64,000 nucleotides of DNA from Pseudocercospora fijiensis CIRAD86 (lineage: Eukaryota; Ascomycota; Dothideomycetes; Mycosphaerellales; Mycosphaerellaceae), in the NCBI RefSeq assembly GCF_000340215.1, contig NW_006921534.1, positions 2,623,057 through 2,687,056 of the forward strand, given 5' to 3'. The notes under the pieces are model-generated. The model was not told where the DNA came from. It did not search any database and saw only the letters and a list, made by a program, of their open reading frames with translations. The position numbers were made by a program, and so were the translations under genes. Below, piece by piece: positions 10,233 to 20,418 of this stretch; the first letter of the stretch is position 1, and every line of letters starts with the position of its first letter.

Positions 10233-13200
10233 CTAATCTAGATCCCTATCTTTCGTAATATCGGAGATACTAAAAGTAATATCCGACTTTACAAAGTCTT
10301 GTTCGATAGCGAGGTCCTTATAGGCCCTAACCCTCGATAAGGCTACGTAGAATGCCCCGGGAGATACTTGCTTCTCCCTAAGGTTTACGACAACCCGATC
10401 TAAAGTTATACCTTGCGACTTATGAATCGTAATCGCATAGCAGGTTACTATAGGGAATTGCTCGCGCCATTGTGTCTCCGTAGTACCGTAAGTACCGCGT
10501 GCCCTCCGTACGGGAAAGATAGGCACAACCGCACCCTTCCGGGCCCCCCCCCGAGCGTCGATCTGCTCGTTTAGTCTAACCCTACGAAACTCGGGAAAAT
10601 AAACGAGTAGACAGCGAGGCATAGTATCCCGGGGACTCTCTACGTCCTCGTCCTAGAGAATACTATATAGTTGGCCGCGGCTACTATTAACTAAACCCAT
10701 CTCCGTCTAGATATTCTAATATAGAAGTACCGGATATCTAATAACTAAGTATAGCTCGAAATAGAGTCCTTGAAACTCTTTCTCGTCAAGCCGACTACTC
10801 GAAATAGAGTCGTGCTTAGCGCTAATACGAAGTATCGGATATTCGCTAGCTAAGAGTTGCGTACGATTAAACTGCTCTACCGTAGTACGATAGGAGTAAA
10901 GCCGGATAGCAGACTTAAAGTCTCTCTGTATTGCCTCCCCGAAGGGCGTAAACGTACGCTATCTAAGAAGATTATAGTGCCTATCTTCTACCTTATTAAC
11001 CCGGACGGCTTATAGGGCATCCTTAAATTATAGGGCAGTCTTATCCTACCCGGATTGCCGGACAACCTGTAATAAACGTAGCGTATACTTAAAGGCTCGG
11101 TAGCAATTACGACCGGAGATATCTATAGCGTTATATAAACGCTTAGTAGTAAAGAGAGCGGTAGCCGCGACGGGCGGAAGCTAATAGAAGTCCCCGGCTA
11201 GAAGAATACTAAACCCGGCAAAAAAGTCGGTAGAGGCCTTAGTTTCAGGAAAGATCTCGAATAGGCGCTAATTAATCCAACCTAGTAGACGAATACTAAG
11301 CATAGATTTCTCGTTAATTACTATAAAACGCACTCCTTCTAACCGTCGGCGGCAGACCTTTCTAGCCTCGTCTCTAAGTTCGTCTAAGATAGGATCGACT
11401 TGAATAGGTAGATTAAAGAAGGAATGAATAGTATAGCTATCGATATTAAACGCCGCTGCCCTAGTAGGGGCAAGTCTAACAATAGGACTTCGAGTACTAC
11501 CTTCAGTACGCCGCGTAAGAGCCTGTAACCGAGCCGAGAGTAGCTCGATTACATAGGACTTTCCGGTACCCGCCTCGCCGTCGAGATTAATTAATAGCTA
11601 CAGGGCGCCTTCAAAGTTAGCGGGCGCCCCTAAGCGGGTACCGAATAGAAACTCTCGGACAAACTGTTCGTAGTTCTTAACAAAGACACTATATACTGCC
11701 GCTTGCCCCGGATTTAGTGATAGATAGGCGTTAGATACCTAAGATTCGATATCTAAATTCGAGGTCGAACTTTCCTTTAACCGCCGCTAATAGTTATTCC
11801 GAGCTAGCGGTTCGTAAACCTCGGGTATAGTATCCTTAAAACGGCTATAGTAGGGACTCTAGTTAGCAGAAATATCAATACCCCGCTGTCCTAACTCGAG
11901 CTCCTCGCGAATCCGATTATTATCGCTAGGATACTCGTTCCCGAGTTCGTTAAATATAGCCTCCTCATCCTCGGTAATAGGATATTCCTCCTCGAACTCG
12001 TCCTCAAAATCCTCGTTCTCCTCGGCTAGACGGCCGTAATAGTCCCTCCTAAGTGTAGGATACTGCGACTCCCGGCGCTCTAATTCCCGGTAGGCAGCCG
12101 GCCACGTAGTATAAGAAATAGGCGAGTTTGGGAATCGGAAGGGTAGTACTGGATATACTATCTAAGGGACGTGTAGTACAACCTTAAACCGACAGTACTA
12201 CGCGTACTTCGGATCGCTAGTATCGCTAGGATATAGCGGGATATAGCGAAGAATCCGGTCGGGATTTCTATCCGCTAACCTCGTAGGCGGATTCCGGCCT
12301 AGATTAAATCTAGTCGCGAACTCGAAGAGCGAAACAGTAGCGTATACTTCCTGTCGATCGCTATACTTTATATAGATCGTCCTACGCGCAGTCTGCTAGG
12401 GGTGCCCCTCGCCGAGGTCGTTTAGCCCAAATAGTACCTGTTGCTCTGCCTGCGGTCTACAGTCGAGGTTAACGAACTACCGCGTACAATCTACTAAATT
12501 ATAACCTAGTAGAATAAACGAAACCTCTTATGCGGACCAATCTCTTTCAGAAACTAGCTTATTAAGTAGCTTAGCGGCAAGCGAGACTAAGGGCCTCCTA
12601 TCAGATATACGGGGCAGGATATCCCGTATAAGTTCTGAATAGGGCTTTGTAGCAACCTCGGCTTTCGAACAGTACTTAACAATATATTGTAGTACTGCCT
12701 TAATATCGGTATACGGAGTAAGATCGGTATTCGCTCTCTAGGCCATCGTTAAAAGGGGATTAAAGTGATTAAGGTTCTAATCGTTACACTCGGCAATATA
12801 TGTAACAAACTTGTCGTTATAGCGATTAGAAACCTCGGCCCTCTCTAGGATAGTACGCGGAAAGTGAAACCGGCAATATTTCGTAGTATCGGCCGCATCT
12901 TATCCCTTCTTACGGCGTAGGCAATAATCGTTACACGAGTGCCGCTAAAGTCGGTTTACAAGATCCGAGAGAAACTCGAGATTGTTTTCTATTTCCGAGG
13001 TATCCGAATTTATAGCACTACGGCCAATAGGGGCACCCTGCCGACTAGTATCCGGATTTAAGGCAACGATATGTCTATCCCAACGTGTAGCAAGTGCCGA
13101 ACGCCCCTCGTCAGTAGTAACACTAATCGATAGTAGCTCGTCTATCTAAAGAAAAAAGTGCGCATAAATACTACCTCTCCCTTGAAACTCAAACCGAATC

Positions 13201-15480
13201 TATAAGTCAGATACCCTAAATTTAGGCTCTAGGACAGTCTTAAACAAGAGCTTTAACCGACGCTTAAATAGATCTACTACGATATGCGGATAGTCCTTAA
13301 GAAACTCCCGTACTAGACGGATAGAATCGGCCGAACTACCTGTTTTCTATTCGTTATAGAACGGACTTAACCGAAGTAAATAGTCCTACTATAGATCGGC
13401 GGGACTACAGGTTCCAAAAAGCGCCGGATATCCTAGAGACCGAACCATCGCTTCTAGTTCTATTCGGCGGGCGCCTATATACGGCCTCGTACCAATTAGG
13501 GACCGCCCGTGCCTTGTAATTGTGTCTAAAATAGACTTAGAATCCGGGGACTCCGGGTTTAGTAAGGCCTCCCGTAGTTGCTCCTTTATAAGGCTATTAG
13601 CAACTTCGAGACTACGGGCAAGGTACGTAGACTAGCTACGAGTTAAGCTTCGGTAATAGATATTAAATACCGTATACCGCCAGCTAGTATGGGAACCAAA
13701 TCGACCGTCGTAATAGTATAGTAGGGCTTGAATATAGTCCTTAAAACTAACTGTCCTTTCGCGAGGGCTATAAAAATCGCCCTGCCCTATAGGATATAGG
13801 TACGGAAAGGCAAGTGATAGAAGGCTACTATTAGTATCCCACTCGTCGATAGGTCGCGCCTGTAAATGGGGCTACGTTAAGTGGGGTAGACTGCGAGGCT
13901 AGGCTAATCGATGTAGACTCGTCCCGGGGGGTCCCCGGCTAACTTCGGTCGGATTCTAGGGGCCTACCCGGCTAACCTCGGGATTATCCCCCCCTACTAT
14001 ACTCTCTACAGACCGTAGGTTATCTAGTAGGGTTTGATTAGGATCCCGGGTTTGCCCTAATTGCGGGACAGCGGCGGTTTTAATAGGAAATTCCTCGTCC
14101 TCGCCGGTAGTATCTAAATATTGTAGCCGATCGCTAGTAGTAGTTTCATCGGACTCTACTAACTCGGTTTGAATTTGACCTAATACGCTATTATCTTGCG
14201 GAAGCTGAGACAATAGCGTAGGGTCTATTTCGATATTAGAATATCCGGGATAATTATCCTTTAAATACTCTAACTATAACTTAATAGCCTGCCTACGAAC
14301 GCGGAATTCGCGATTAAAGGACGCAATCTTATTAGTATTTAGGTTCCGAGGCCTAAGTAATAGTATATCTACCTTATTAGGTAGTCGCGGCAGTTTGTTA
14401 TAAACAGAGACTATATCGCGAAGGAAATAAGCGACATGTCCGCGGTACTTATACTGCTGGCCCCGGACCGTAAGTACGTTAACGGCAGTATAGACCCTAG
14501 CGATTAGGAGCTGTTCTATATCGCTAAGCTTAGGCAAATCTACCGGTAGCTCGCCCGGGTCCATATTATTTGCCCTAGAGAATAGGGGAATTCGAGGGGG
14601 GTTCGACTTAATAGCCTTTAAACAAGAGCTACAAGCGCCGGTAGTAGGATCTAGCTTAAGATCTAACCAGCGGCGGGGGCATATTTGACACCGTATCCAA
14701 GATATAGTATCTCCCTGTCGGCTAAATCGTATACACCGGTCGAAGTCAGTATTAGATAGAGCCGGTCGAGTACGACGTTGTTCTAGTGTTTCGGCGTTTT
14801 TAAGGCTAAGATTACCCTTATCTAGTTCGCGAGTAGCCTGGGCTGCCTCGCGAATTCGATTAAGAGAACGCCTATTCATTCGAGACCTCGACGACTCGGA
14901 AGCCCTACTAGAGCTAGGAATCGTAGAGGGAAAGATACCGTGTTGCCGGCAGTAACCATATTCGAGACTACCGGCCTGAAATTCCGATCGGGTAGTAAAG
15001 TGGCTACCCGTTTCGCACTACTTTAGCTTAGTAGTAATATCCGAAATACCGGGATTCGAACAATACGAGCAGAGGGTAGAATTAACTACCCGACATTCTC
15101 TATAGGGCCGAGGTATATTACAGCCGCTACAGGTAAATGAATTTATATCGCGGGCAAGTAAGGGAGCCCTAGTAGATCGTAACGCCCGATTTGCGCGGTC
15201 CTCTCTCGCGACAGCCCGTCTTTGCTCCCTTTCAATAGAGGTTTCGTCCCGACCTCTCCGATAAATATTAGGGGCTTCTACGTTAATAGTAGGGCTACGC
15301 GAACGCCTTTGTAGCCGCCTTTTGCGTGCCTGTTTCTCGCGACATGTAAGACAGGTCTTATAGGACTGCCTACCCTCTCGATTAAAATCGCTTAGAGGTC
15401 GTTGTGTTTTATACCTCGAATATTGTTTTTGTACTCGATCCCGAGTAGTATCCGAATTAGAATCTATATTATATAGATCC
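10233..15480 (-). pseudogene. Helitron RepHel (HUH replicase + PIF1-like helicase), inactivated by point stops
   Basis: Rolling-circle transposon replicase/helicase relic, about 1750 codons in a single frame. I checked the frame at 15353, 14879, 14213, 13166, 11561, 11315 and 10622; all agree, so I see no net frameshift. N-terminal Cys-rich part (CLTCREKQ near 15353; CSGC, CSYC near 15100), then a fungal Helitron N-terminal module (PGELPVDLPKLSDIEQLLIA, near 14565-14505), then the Helitron-like Rep domain with a degenerate HUH site at 13158-13166 (GSIYAHFF), then a PIF1-like helicase: Walker A GEAGTGKS at about 11573-11558, Walker B region FIVINEKSM near 11315, LLAGDFYQLPPV near 11200, and C-terminal motif ITIHKSQGITL near 10420, SALSRVR-like end. 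The frame is interrupted by at least twelve TAG or TAA stops (none TGA among those read), the pattern expected from CAG/CAA/TGG changed by RIP. The start is unclear; element ends not located. Confidence 0.88.
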
Positions 15481-15948
15481 TAGGTAAATTTCGATCTAGG
15501 ACCGTAGTAAATGTACCTAGTTTCCCTCGGCGAAAGGGGTTTTTAAAGGTATACTCCTTGACGTATATAAGACAGTAAAATAGTTCCTTTAAAGAATCTA
15601 AAATACTACTCCTATATACATATCCTCCGAACGTACTAGGATACGATTTCTATATAAGGCGGTTCCGCTCCCAAAGTAGGTCCGCTAGCCGGCCACTTTT
15701 ATATAGGAAACCCTTACTTCGGGGGCGACCCTGCCTCGCGAGCGCTCTTAAAACGCGCGCAACTCGTAGACTTAGCGAAAATTGTACGTCTAGTATAAAA
15801 AAAAGTCGATATACCTACTAGACGCCCTAGAGCCTTACTATAGCCCCTCCGATTAGGCTAATATTTAGTACCCTATAGGCTAGTATATTAGGGCGCCTCT
15901 AGACTAGATAGCTATAGAATACGGAGTATCCTATATATATCTCGATAA

Positions 15949-16195
15949 ATACTAATCCGATTTCAATAAAAATTACACCGTTAGAACCGCGCGGGTCGGT
16001 TCTATTAAACGTGAAATTTTTATAGAAATCGACCACCTTCGAATTTGGTATTAGTAGGTATTGGCTAGTGTTAGCTCTAACTTCGGCGGTTAATATCTTA
16101 ATGAATATTGATTCGATTTCAATGAAAATTATACCGTTAGAACCGCGCGGGTCGGTTCTATCAAACGTGAAATTTTTATGGAAATCGAGCTATTA
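15949..16195. repeat. Diverged direct duplication, period ~147 bp
   Basis: Two copies of a ~90-bp unit at about 15949-16040 and 16100-16190. Shared core: CCGTTAGAACCGCGCGGGTC then GGTTCTAT.AAACGTGAAATT and TTTAT.GAAATCGA. A weaker third relative may lie near 9200-9230 (CGATTCTAATAAAAATTATA). The core contains a short palindromic CCGCGCGG. It could be the subterminal region of a mobile element. Confidence 0.7.
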
Positions 16196-16247
16196 GCTCC
16201 TACTTTATAAGTATATAGAGAGTATTAGTTTCCATTCTATATATATC

Positions 16248-16407
16248 GGCTAGTTGGTCTAGTAGTATAATTCTTAACCATTAATGATTCTATTTCTCCC
16301 GGCTATACTACTTAATATAGTCCCCGCTATATAAAGGTATATGTCTTAAAGGAGTTATAAGATCGATGGGGGTTAAGAGGTCGTAGGTTCGAGTCCTATA
16401 CTAGCTA
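16248..16407 (+). tRNA. tRNA-like sequence with insert in the anticodon loop, probably decayed
   Basis: The ends form a 7-bp acceptor stem, GGCTAGT (16248-16254) with ACTAGCT (16400-16406), one G-U. A box-like TGGTCTAGTAGTATAAT follows the first strand. The anticodon stem CTTAA / TTAAG is perfect but encloses about 100 nt instead of 7, so an ~90-nt intron or insertion is implied. The T arm is canonical: stem GTAGG/CCTAT around loop TTCGAGT (B box). A T-run at 16408-16416 could end Pol III transcription. The A box resembles fungal tRNA-Pro (TGGTCTAGTGGTATGAT) with TG changed to TA, as RIP would do. The anticodon cannot be read with confidence, and the sequence could instead be a tRNA-derived SINE. 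Confidence 0.5.
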
Positions 16408-16525
16408 TTTTTTTTTATTTATACGTAATTAATAGGAAATATACTTATCGTAGGTTCGAGTCCTACACTAGTCCTACACTAGCTATTTTTTTTATTTATA
16501 CGCAATTAATAGGAAATGTACTTAA
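16381..16525 (+). repeat. Tandem duplication of the tRNA 3' half and its flank
   Basis: The stretch TCGTAGGTTCGAGTCCTA through ACTAGCTATTTTTTT, ATTTATACG.AATTAATAGG, AAAT.TACTTA occurs at 16381-16447 and again at 16448-16522. The second copy has an extra internal CTACACTAGTC duplication. Two B boxes and two T-run terminators result. Confidence 0.8.
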
Positions 16526-16576
16526 ATCTTGAATTAAATATTACTACTATCAAGCTAATACCCTAGCTAATAAGCT

Positions 16577-16676
16577 AAGAAATCCGGGGTAAGTTAAATT
16601 CCCCTTTAATCTTTGTTTCGATTGACGTTCTACGCTGAAATCCGGGGTAAGTCAAATTTCCCTTCAATCTTTGATT
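16577..16676. repeat. Direct repeat straddling the island border
   Basis: AATCCGGGGTAAGT(T/C)AAAT.CCCTT(T/C)AATCTTTG occurs at about 16580-16616 and 16640-16676. Two of the differences are C in the right copy and T in the left copy, each before an A, the RIP context. The right copy lies outside the TA-rich zone. Confidence 0.75.
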
Positions 16677-17472
16677 GCATATTACTTCTGCGAAATTTCT
16701 CAGCCAATCATTTCGGTCTTGGCGGACAACTTGGATTTTCGCGGGCGGTGGCCGCGGTGTCTAGATTGGCAGCTGCGCTGCCAATAATGCAGGCAGCTCT
16801 GGAGACGTGCGCCCTGTGTACCGTTCAGCTTTTGATCCTCCCATCTTGTGAACGTGGTTGTTGGTCACCTGGTGATTCTTAGCGAGCTCATTTGCTTCTC
16901 GCCGAGCCGTGAAGATCATTGTGGTGCGTGAGACGATTCCGTCTTCATCCACAAGTTCTCACAACCCATACCACCTTCAGCATCGGGATGCCCGACTCCG
17001 CGATAGTCGGACGACTGGTTGTGGACTCGCTGTGCTTTGACGCACGAAGCTGGTAGTCGTTGCCTTCAGCGTTTCACTATTCTTTGACCCTCACATGCTT
17101 CACATGCCGCTCGCGCCGTTCACAAACAATGAGCACGAGATGAAACACTGCCACATTGACAGAGCTGTGACAATCTGTCTCTCGCAGGGTAAATCACGGG
17201 ATTGTGGCACTAGGATGCTGGATTCACAAGTCTAGGGTCGCATGACAGGCTACAACCTCCTCGTTCATTTACACCTCTGCAGAGTAGTACGCCATCGCCA
17301 TACATCATAAGCTGCTGTCCGGTCTGTGAGCTGCGCACAGCATTGCTCTTGCATCCGACGGCGTACGGGGCATTGCTATAGTATTAGCAATACACATACA
17401 CATGATAGAGGCGGCGTAGACAGGAGATGCCAGCCACGGTGGGGTGCAGCATTTCCGCTACCACAATCCGCA
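16677..17472. other. Intergenic region upstream of the CLC gene
   Basis: About 800 bp of normal composition between the repeat island and the CLC start. Presumed to contain the CLC promoter. I see no gene or clear motif. An open frame continues 5' of the CLC ATG to 17326 but has no ATG. Confidence 0.4.
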
Positions 17473-20418
17473 ATGCCTAAGTCAGTGGCATCGTACCACA
17501 GTCTGGCGTCTGCACGCACCGACGACGACGATGACGATCACGAAATAGACGAGCACCAGGCTGAGGCAATTCGCAATGCATATCGGAACGCGTTCTCGAG
17601 CCAGCAACAACAGCAACACAACATACACTCACATACACAACCGGTCTCGCCCGTCGATACAAGAGACCGCGGAACAGCACGACGCCAGCAGTCCGATGGC
17701 GAGCTCCGCCTACGAGTGCCTTCTCGACATGCCTTAGACGAGCGATCAGGTCTGCTTGCCAACCCAGACTCAGCACCAGGCGGATACAAGAGCATCCATG
17801 GAGGCACCAGTGCTCCTGGCACGCCTCGGTATGGCTTCGCACGAGCGCATAGCTATATTAACTCTATTCGCGGAGGCAGTCGACGAAGCTCGTTTGCCCG
17901 TGGCTTGATGAATGCTTTGGGTGGTCAAAATCAGGATCCGGAAGCTCGAGGAGGCCGACTTGGGACTCGAGAGAGGCAGAAGCTATATTGGGATGACCGT
18001 GTATGGTACGATCAATTTACATCGACCGACTGGGTGCATGACAGCATTGCGGATGCTTATCGTGTGAAAGAGCTTCGGAGCAGGCGAGACTTCAAAGGCA
18101 GAGTGCATGCATTTTTCGATGGAGCTCAAGGATGGCTCTTGGTCTTCATCATTGGATGCATCACTGCTGGTTTTGCCTATATGATCGATATCACAGAAGC
18201 CACGATTTTCGACTACAAGAGCGGCTATTGCTCAACAGCATGGTGGCTCAACAAGCGAAAATGCTGCAGTGGTGCCAGCATCTGCGACGAATGGTCACTA
18301 TGGTCGAGTCTCTTTAACCGGGAAGGCGAACGCGAGATTTGGGTTGACTTCGCAGCGTTCATACTCTGGTGCGTGGGGTTGTCGCTCATAAGCTGTATCA
18401 TCACTCTTCAGACCAAGACCAGCATTTCGTCTGCGATCTCGCTGTCGACGCTGGACGAGAACCTGGCTGCAGATCACCACGATCCATCCAAGTCACGCTC
18501 AGAGGGCGGACCACTTAGCGGATACACAAGTGGTTATGTCAGCCCAACCCAACGCTTCAAGGAGGCAGTACAGCGGCCGCCAGTGACCTACTATCCTGCC
18601 GCTGGTAGTGGTGTAGCAGAAGTGAGGGTCATTCTTTCAGGCTTCGTGTTGCACGGCTACCTTGGTCTACGCACGCTGGTGTGCAAAACCGTCGGTCTTG
18701 TTCTCAGCGTCGGATCTGGATTGTCAGTCGGCAAGGAAGGACCCTACGTCCACATTGCCACATGTATTGGCAATATCGCGACACGTTTGTCAAGCAAGTA
18801 TCGGAACAACGATGCCAAGCGACGTGAGATCCTGTCTGCATCTGCAGCTGCCGGTGTCGCTGTAGCATTCGGCGCTCCCATCGGCGGTGTCCTCTTCAGC
18901 CTGGAAGAAGTAAGCTACTACTTCCCTCCAAAGACGCTCTTCCGAACGTTCTTTTGTTGCATTGCCGCTGCGCTCTCGCTGAAGTTCCTGAACCCATACG
19001 GGACGAACAAGATCGTGCTCTTCGAAGTGCGATATGTTACAGATTGGAAGTTCTTCGAGATCATTGCATTTGCGTGCATCGGCGTTCTTGGAGGTGCTCT
19101 GGGCGCTCTCTTCATCAAAGCTACCAGAATTTGGGCGAAGACTTTCCGTCGTCTCAGCTTAATCAAGCAACACCCCATTATGGAAGTCATGATCGTCGCT
19201 GTTGTTACCGGTGCGGTCAGCTTTTGGAATAGGTACACCAGACTTCCGGTTGCTGAGCTGCTCTACGAACTAGCAGCACCATGCGACAGCTTCTCGTCTT
19301 CAGAATCCGCGTTGTGTCCCACCGAGGACCAGATTCCCGCTACCATCCGCTACCTTGTGATCGCTTTTGTGGTGAAAGCCATCCTCACGACCGTCACCTT
19401 TGGTATCAAAGTGCCAGCTGGCATTTACGTCCCGTCTATGGTGGTCGGAGGCTTGCTAGGACGCATCGTTGGCCACTTGGTGCAGTTGATCACAATCAAG
19501 TATCCGGACCTGGCCTTCTTTGGCAACTGCCCATCCGATGGCAATCCGGAGTCGTGTGTTGTCCCCGGCGTCTATGCCTTGGTAGCTGCTGGTGCTACCA
19601 TGTGCGGTGTCACTCGTCTCTCAGTCACGCTGGCCGTCATCCTGTTTGAACTCACAGGCAGCCTTGAGCACGTCCTGCCATTCTCACTTGGAGTCTTGAT
19701 CGCCAAATGGACCGCTGATGCTCTCGAGCCGCTGAGCATTTACGATCTCCTGACGGACATGAATGCATACCCTTACCTCGACCATAAAGTTCGGCCTGTG
19801 TTTAGCACTGATCTGGGCGACATCACTCCAGAGCCAACGCCAAACAGAGTTATAGACATCACCAACTCAGCTCTGGTACCTGCTAAACAGCTACGCTTCA
19901 AGCTGGAGTATCTTCACATGGCAGGAGAGCTGGATGGTGGACTTCCGCTCCTGAAAGATGGAGTTCTGGTTGGACTCATTCCTGGGCCTGATCTCGAGTT
20001 TGCGCTAGACAGACTTGAGAGCGAGGAAGACACCATGTGCCTCATGAATGCACACGATCAAGCACTACACGACCTACACATCAATCGACCAAGCACCGCT
20101 GCCACGCTGGAGTCAGATGACGAGGATACTGCGCGAGAAGACAGTGGGGAGGAGAGATGGCGGAGAAAGCCAAGCAGAACGGAGCAAGAAGACGATCCCA
20201 CGGACTTCACGCCATACATCGACCCATCGCCTGTGGCACTCGACATCACTAGTCCCATGGACCTCGTGTTCGAATGCTTTGCTAAGCTTGGCCTTCGATA
20301 CATCTGCGTGCTGCACGAAGGCAAGTACGCGGGCATGGTGCACAAAAAGGCATTTGTGGCGTATGTAAAAGCTGTGCAAGATGAGCAGAGGTTTGGCGTG
20401 GTGAAGGAGGGCATTTGA
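17473..20418 (+). CDS. CLC family chloride/proton exchanger
   Basis: 981-aa single-exon membrane protein of the eukaryotic CLC family (yeast Gef1 / ClC-3-like branch), expected in endomembranes or vacuole for anion and pH balance. A ~190-residue disordered N-terminus (Gln/His/Ser-rich) precedes the channel core. Selectivity and gating motifs are intact: GKEGPYV with gating E422; GVLFSLEEVSYYFPPKTLFR (E478/E479), where the second Glu is the proton glutamate of exchangers; and KVPAGIYVPSMVVGG (residues 646-660). Two C-terminal CBS-type segments follow, one about 800-850 (LRFKLEYLHMAGELDGG) and one at the end (ALDITSPMDLVFECFAKLGL), separated by an acidic insert. The ATG at 17473 is the first in the frame. 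Both glutamates being present favours exchanger over channel. Stop TGA. Confidence 0.95.
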   Translation: MPKSVASYHSLASARTDDDDDDHEIDEHQAEAIRNAYRNAFSSQQQQQHNIHSHTQPVSPVDTRDRGTARRQQSDGELRLRVPSRHALDERSGLLANPDSAPGGYKSIHGGTSAPGTPRYGFARAHSYINSIRGGSRRSSFARGLMNALGGQNQDPEARGGRLGTRERQKLYWDDRVWYDQFTSTDWVHDSIADAYRVKELRSRRDFKGRVHAFFDGAQGWLLVFIIGCITAGFAYMIDITEATIFDYKSGYCSTAWWLNKRKCCSGASICDEWSLWSSLFNREGEREIWVDFAAFILWCVGLSLISCIITLQTKTSISSAISLSTLDENLAADHHDPSKSRSEGGPLSGYTSGYVSPTQRFKEAVQRPPVTYYPAAGSGVAEVRVILSGFVLHGYLGLRTLVCKTVGLVLSVGSGLSVGKEGPYVHIATCIGNIATRLSSKYRNNDAKRREILSASAAAGVAVAFGAPIGGVLFSLEEVSYYFPPKTLFRTFFCCIAAALSLKFLNPYGTNKIVLFEVRYVTDWKFFEIIAFACIGVLGGALGALFIKATRIWAKTFRRLSLIKQHPIMEVMIVAVVTGAVSFWNRYTRLPVAELLYELAAPCDSFSSSESALCPTEDQIPATIRYLVIAFVVKAILTTVTFGIKVPAGIYVPSMVVGGLLGRIVGHLVQLITIKYPDLAFFGNCPSDGNPESCVVPGVYALVAAGATMCGVTRLSVTLAVILFELTGSLEHVLPFSLGVLIAKWTADALEPLSIYDLLTDMNAYPYLDHKVRPVFSTDLGDITPEPTPNRVIDITNSALVPAKQLRFKLEYLHMAGELDGGLPLLKDGVLVGLIPGPDLEFALDRLESEEDTMCLMNAHDQALHDLHINRPSTAATLESDDEDTAREDSGEERWRRKPSRTEQEDDPTDFTPYIDPSPVALDITSPMDLVFECFAKLGLRYICVLHEGKYAGMVHKKAFVAYVKAVQDEQRFGVVKEGI

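Larger units (their letters stand above)
8701..16640. mobile_element. RIP-mutated repeat island (left)
   Basis: Base composition changes sharply to TA-rich sequence full of TAG/CTA/TATA, with few CA and TG dinucleotides, as expected after RIP (CpA to TpA on either strand). The island holds a Helitron RepHel relic, three ~80-bp tandem repeats, a ~147-bp period duplication and a tRNA-like sequence. 8701-9590 has no coding trace: it contains GC-rich foldbacks (for example GCCCCTCC...GGGGC near 8884-8907) and a poly-T/poly-A palindrome at about 9051-9075. The right border near 16,640 is sharp. Confidence 0.8.

Noticed and set aside
10233..15480. TAG reassigned as a sense codon in the islands
   Set aside because: Host genes in the same window end normally in TAG (for example the ubiquitin protease, the secreted protein and ILV3), and the TAGs sit where Trp/Gln are expected from CpA to TpA mutation. 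RIP explains them.
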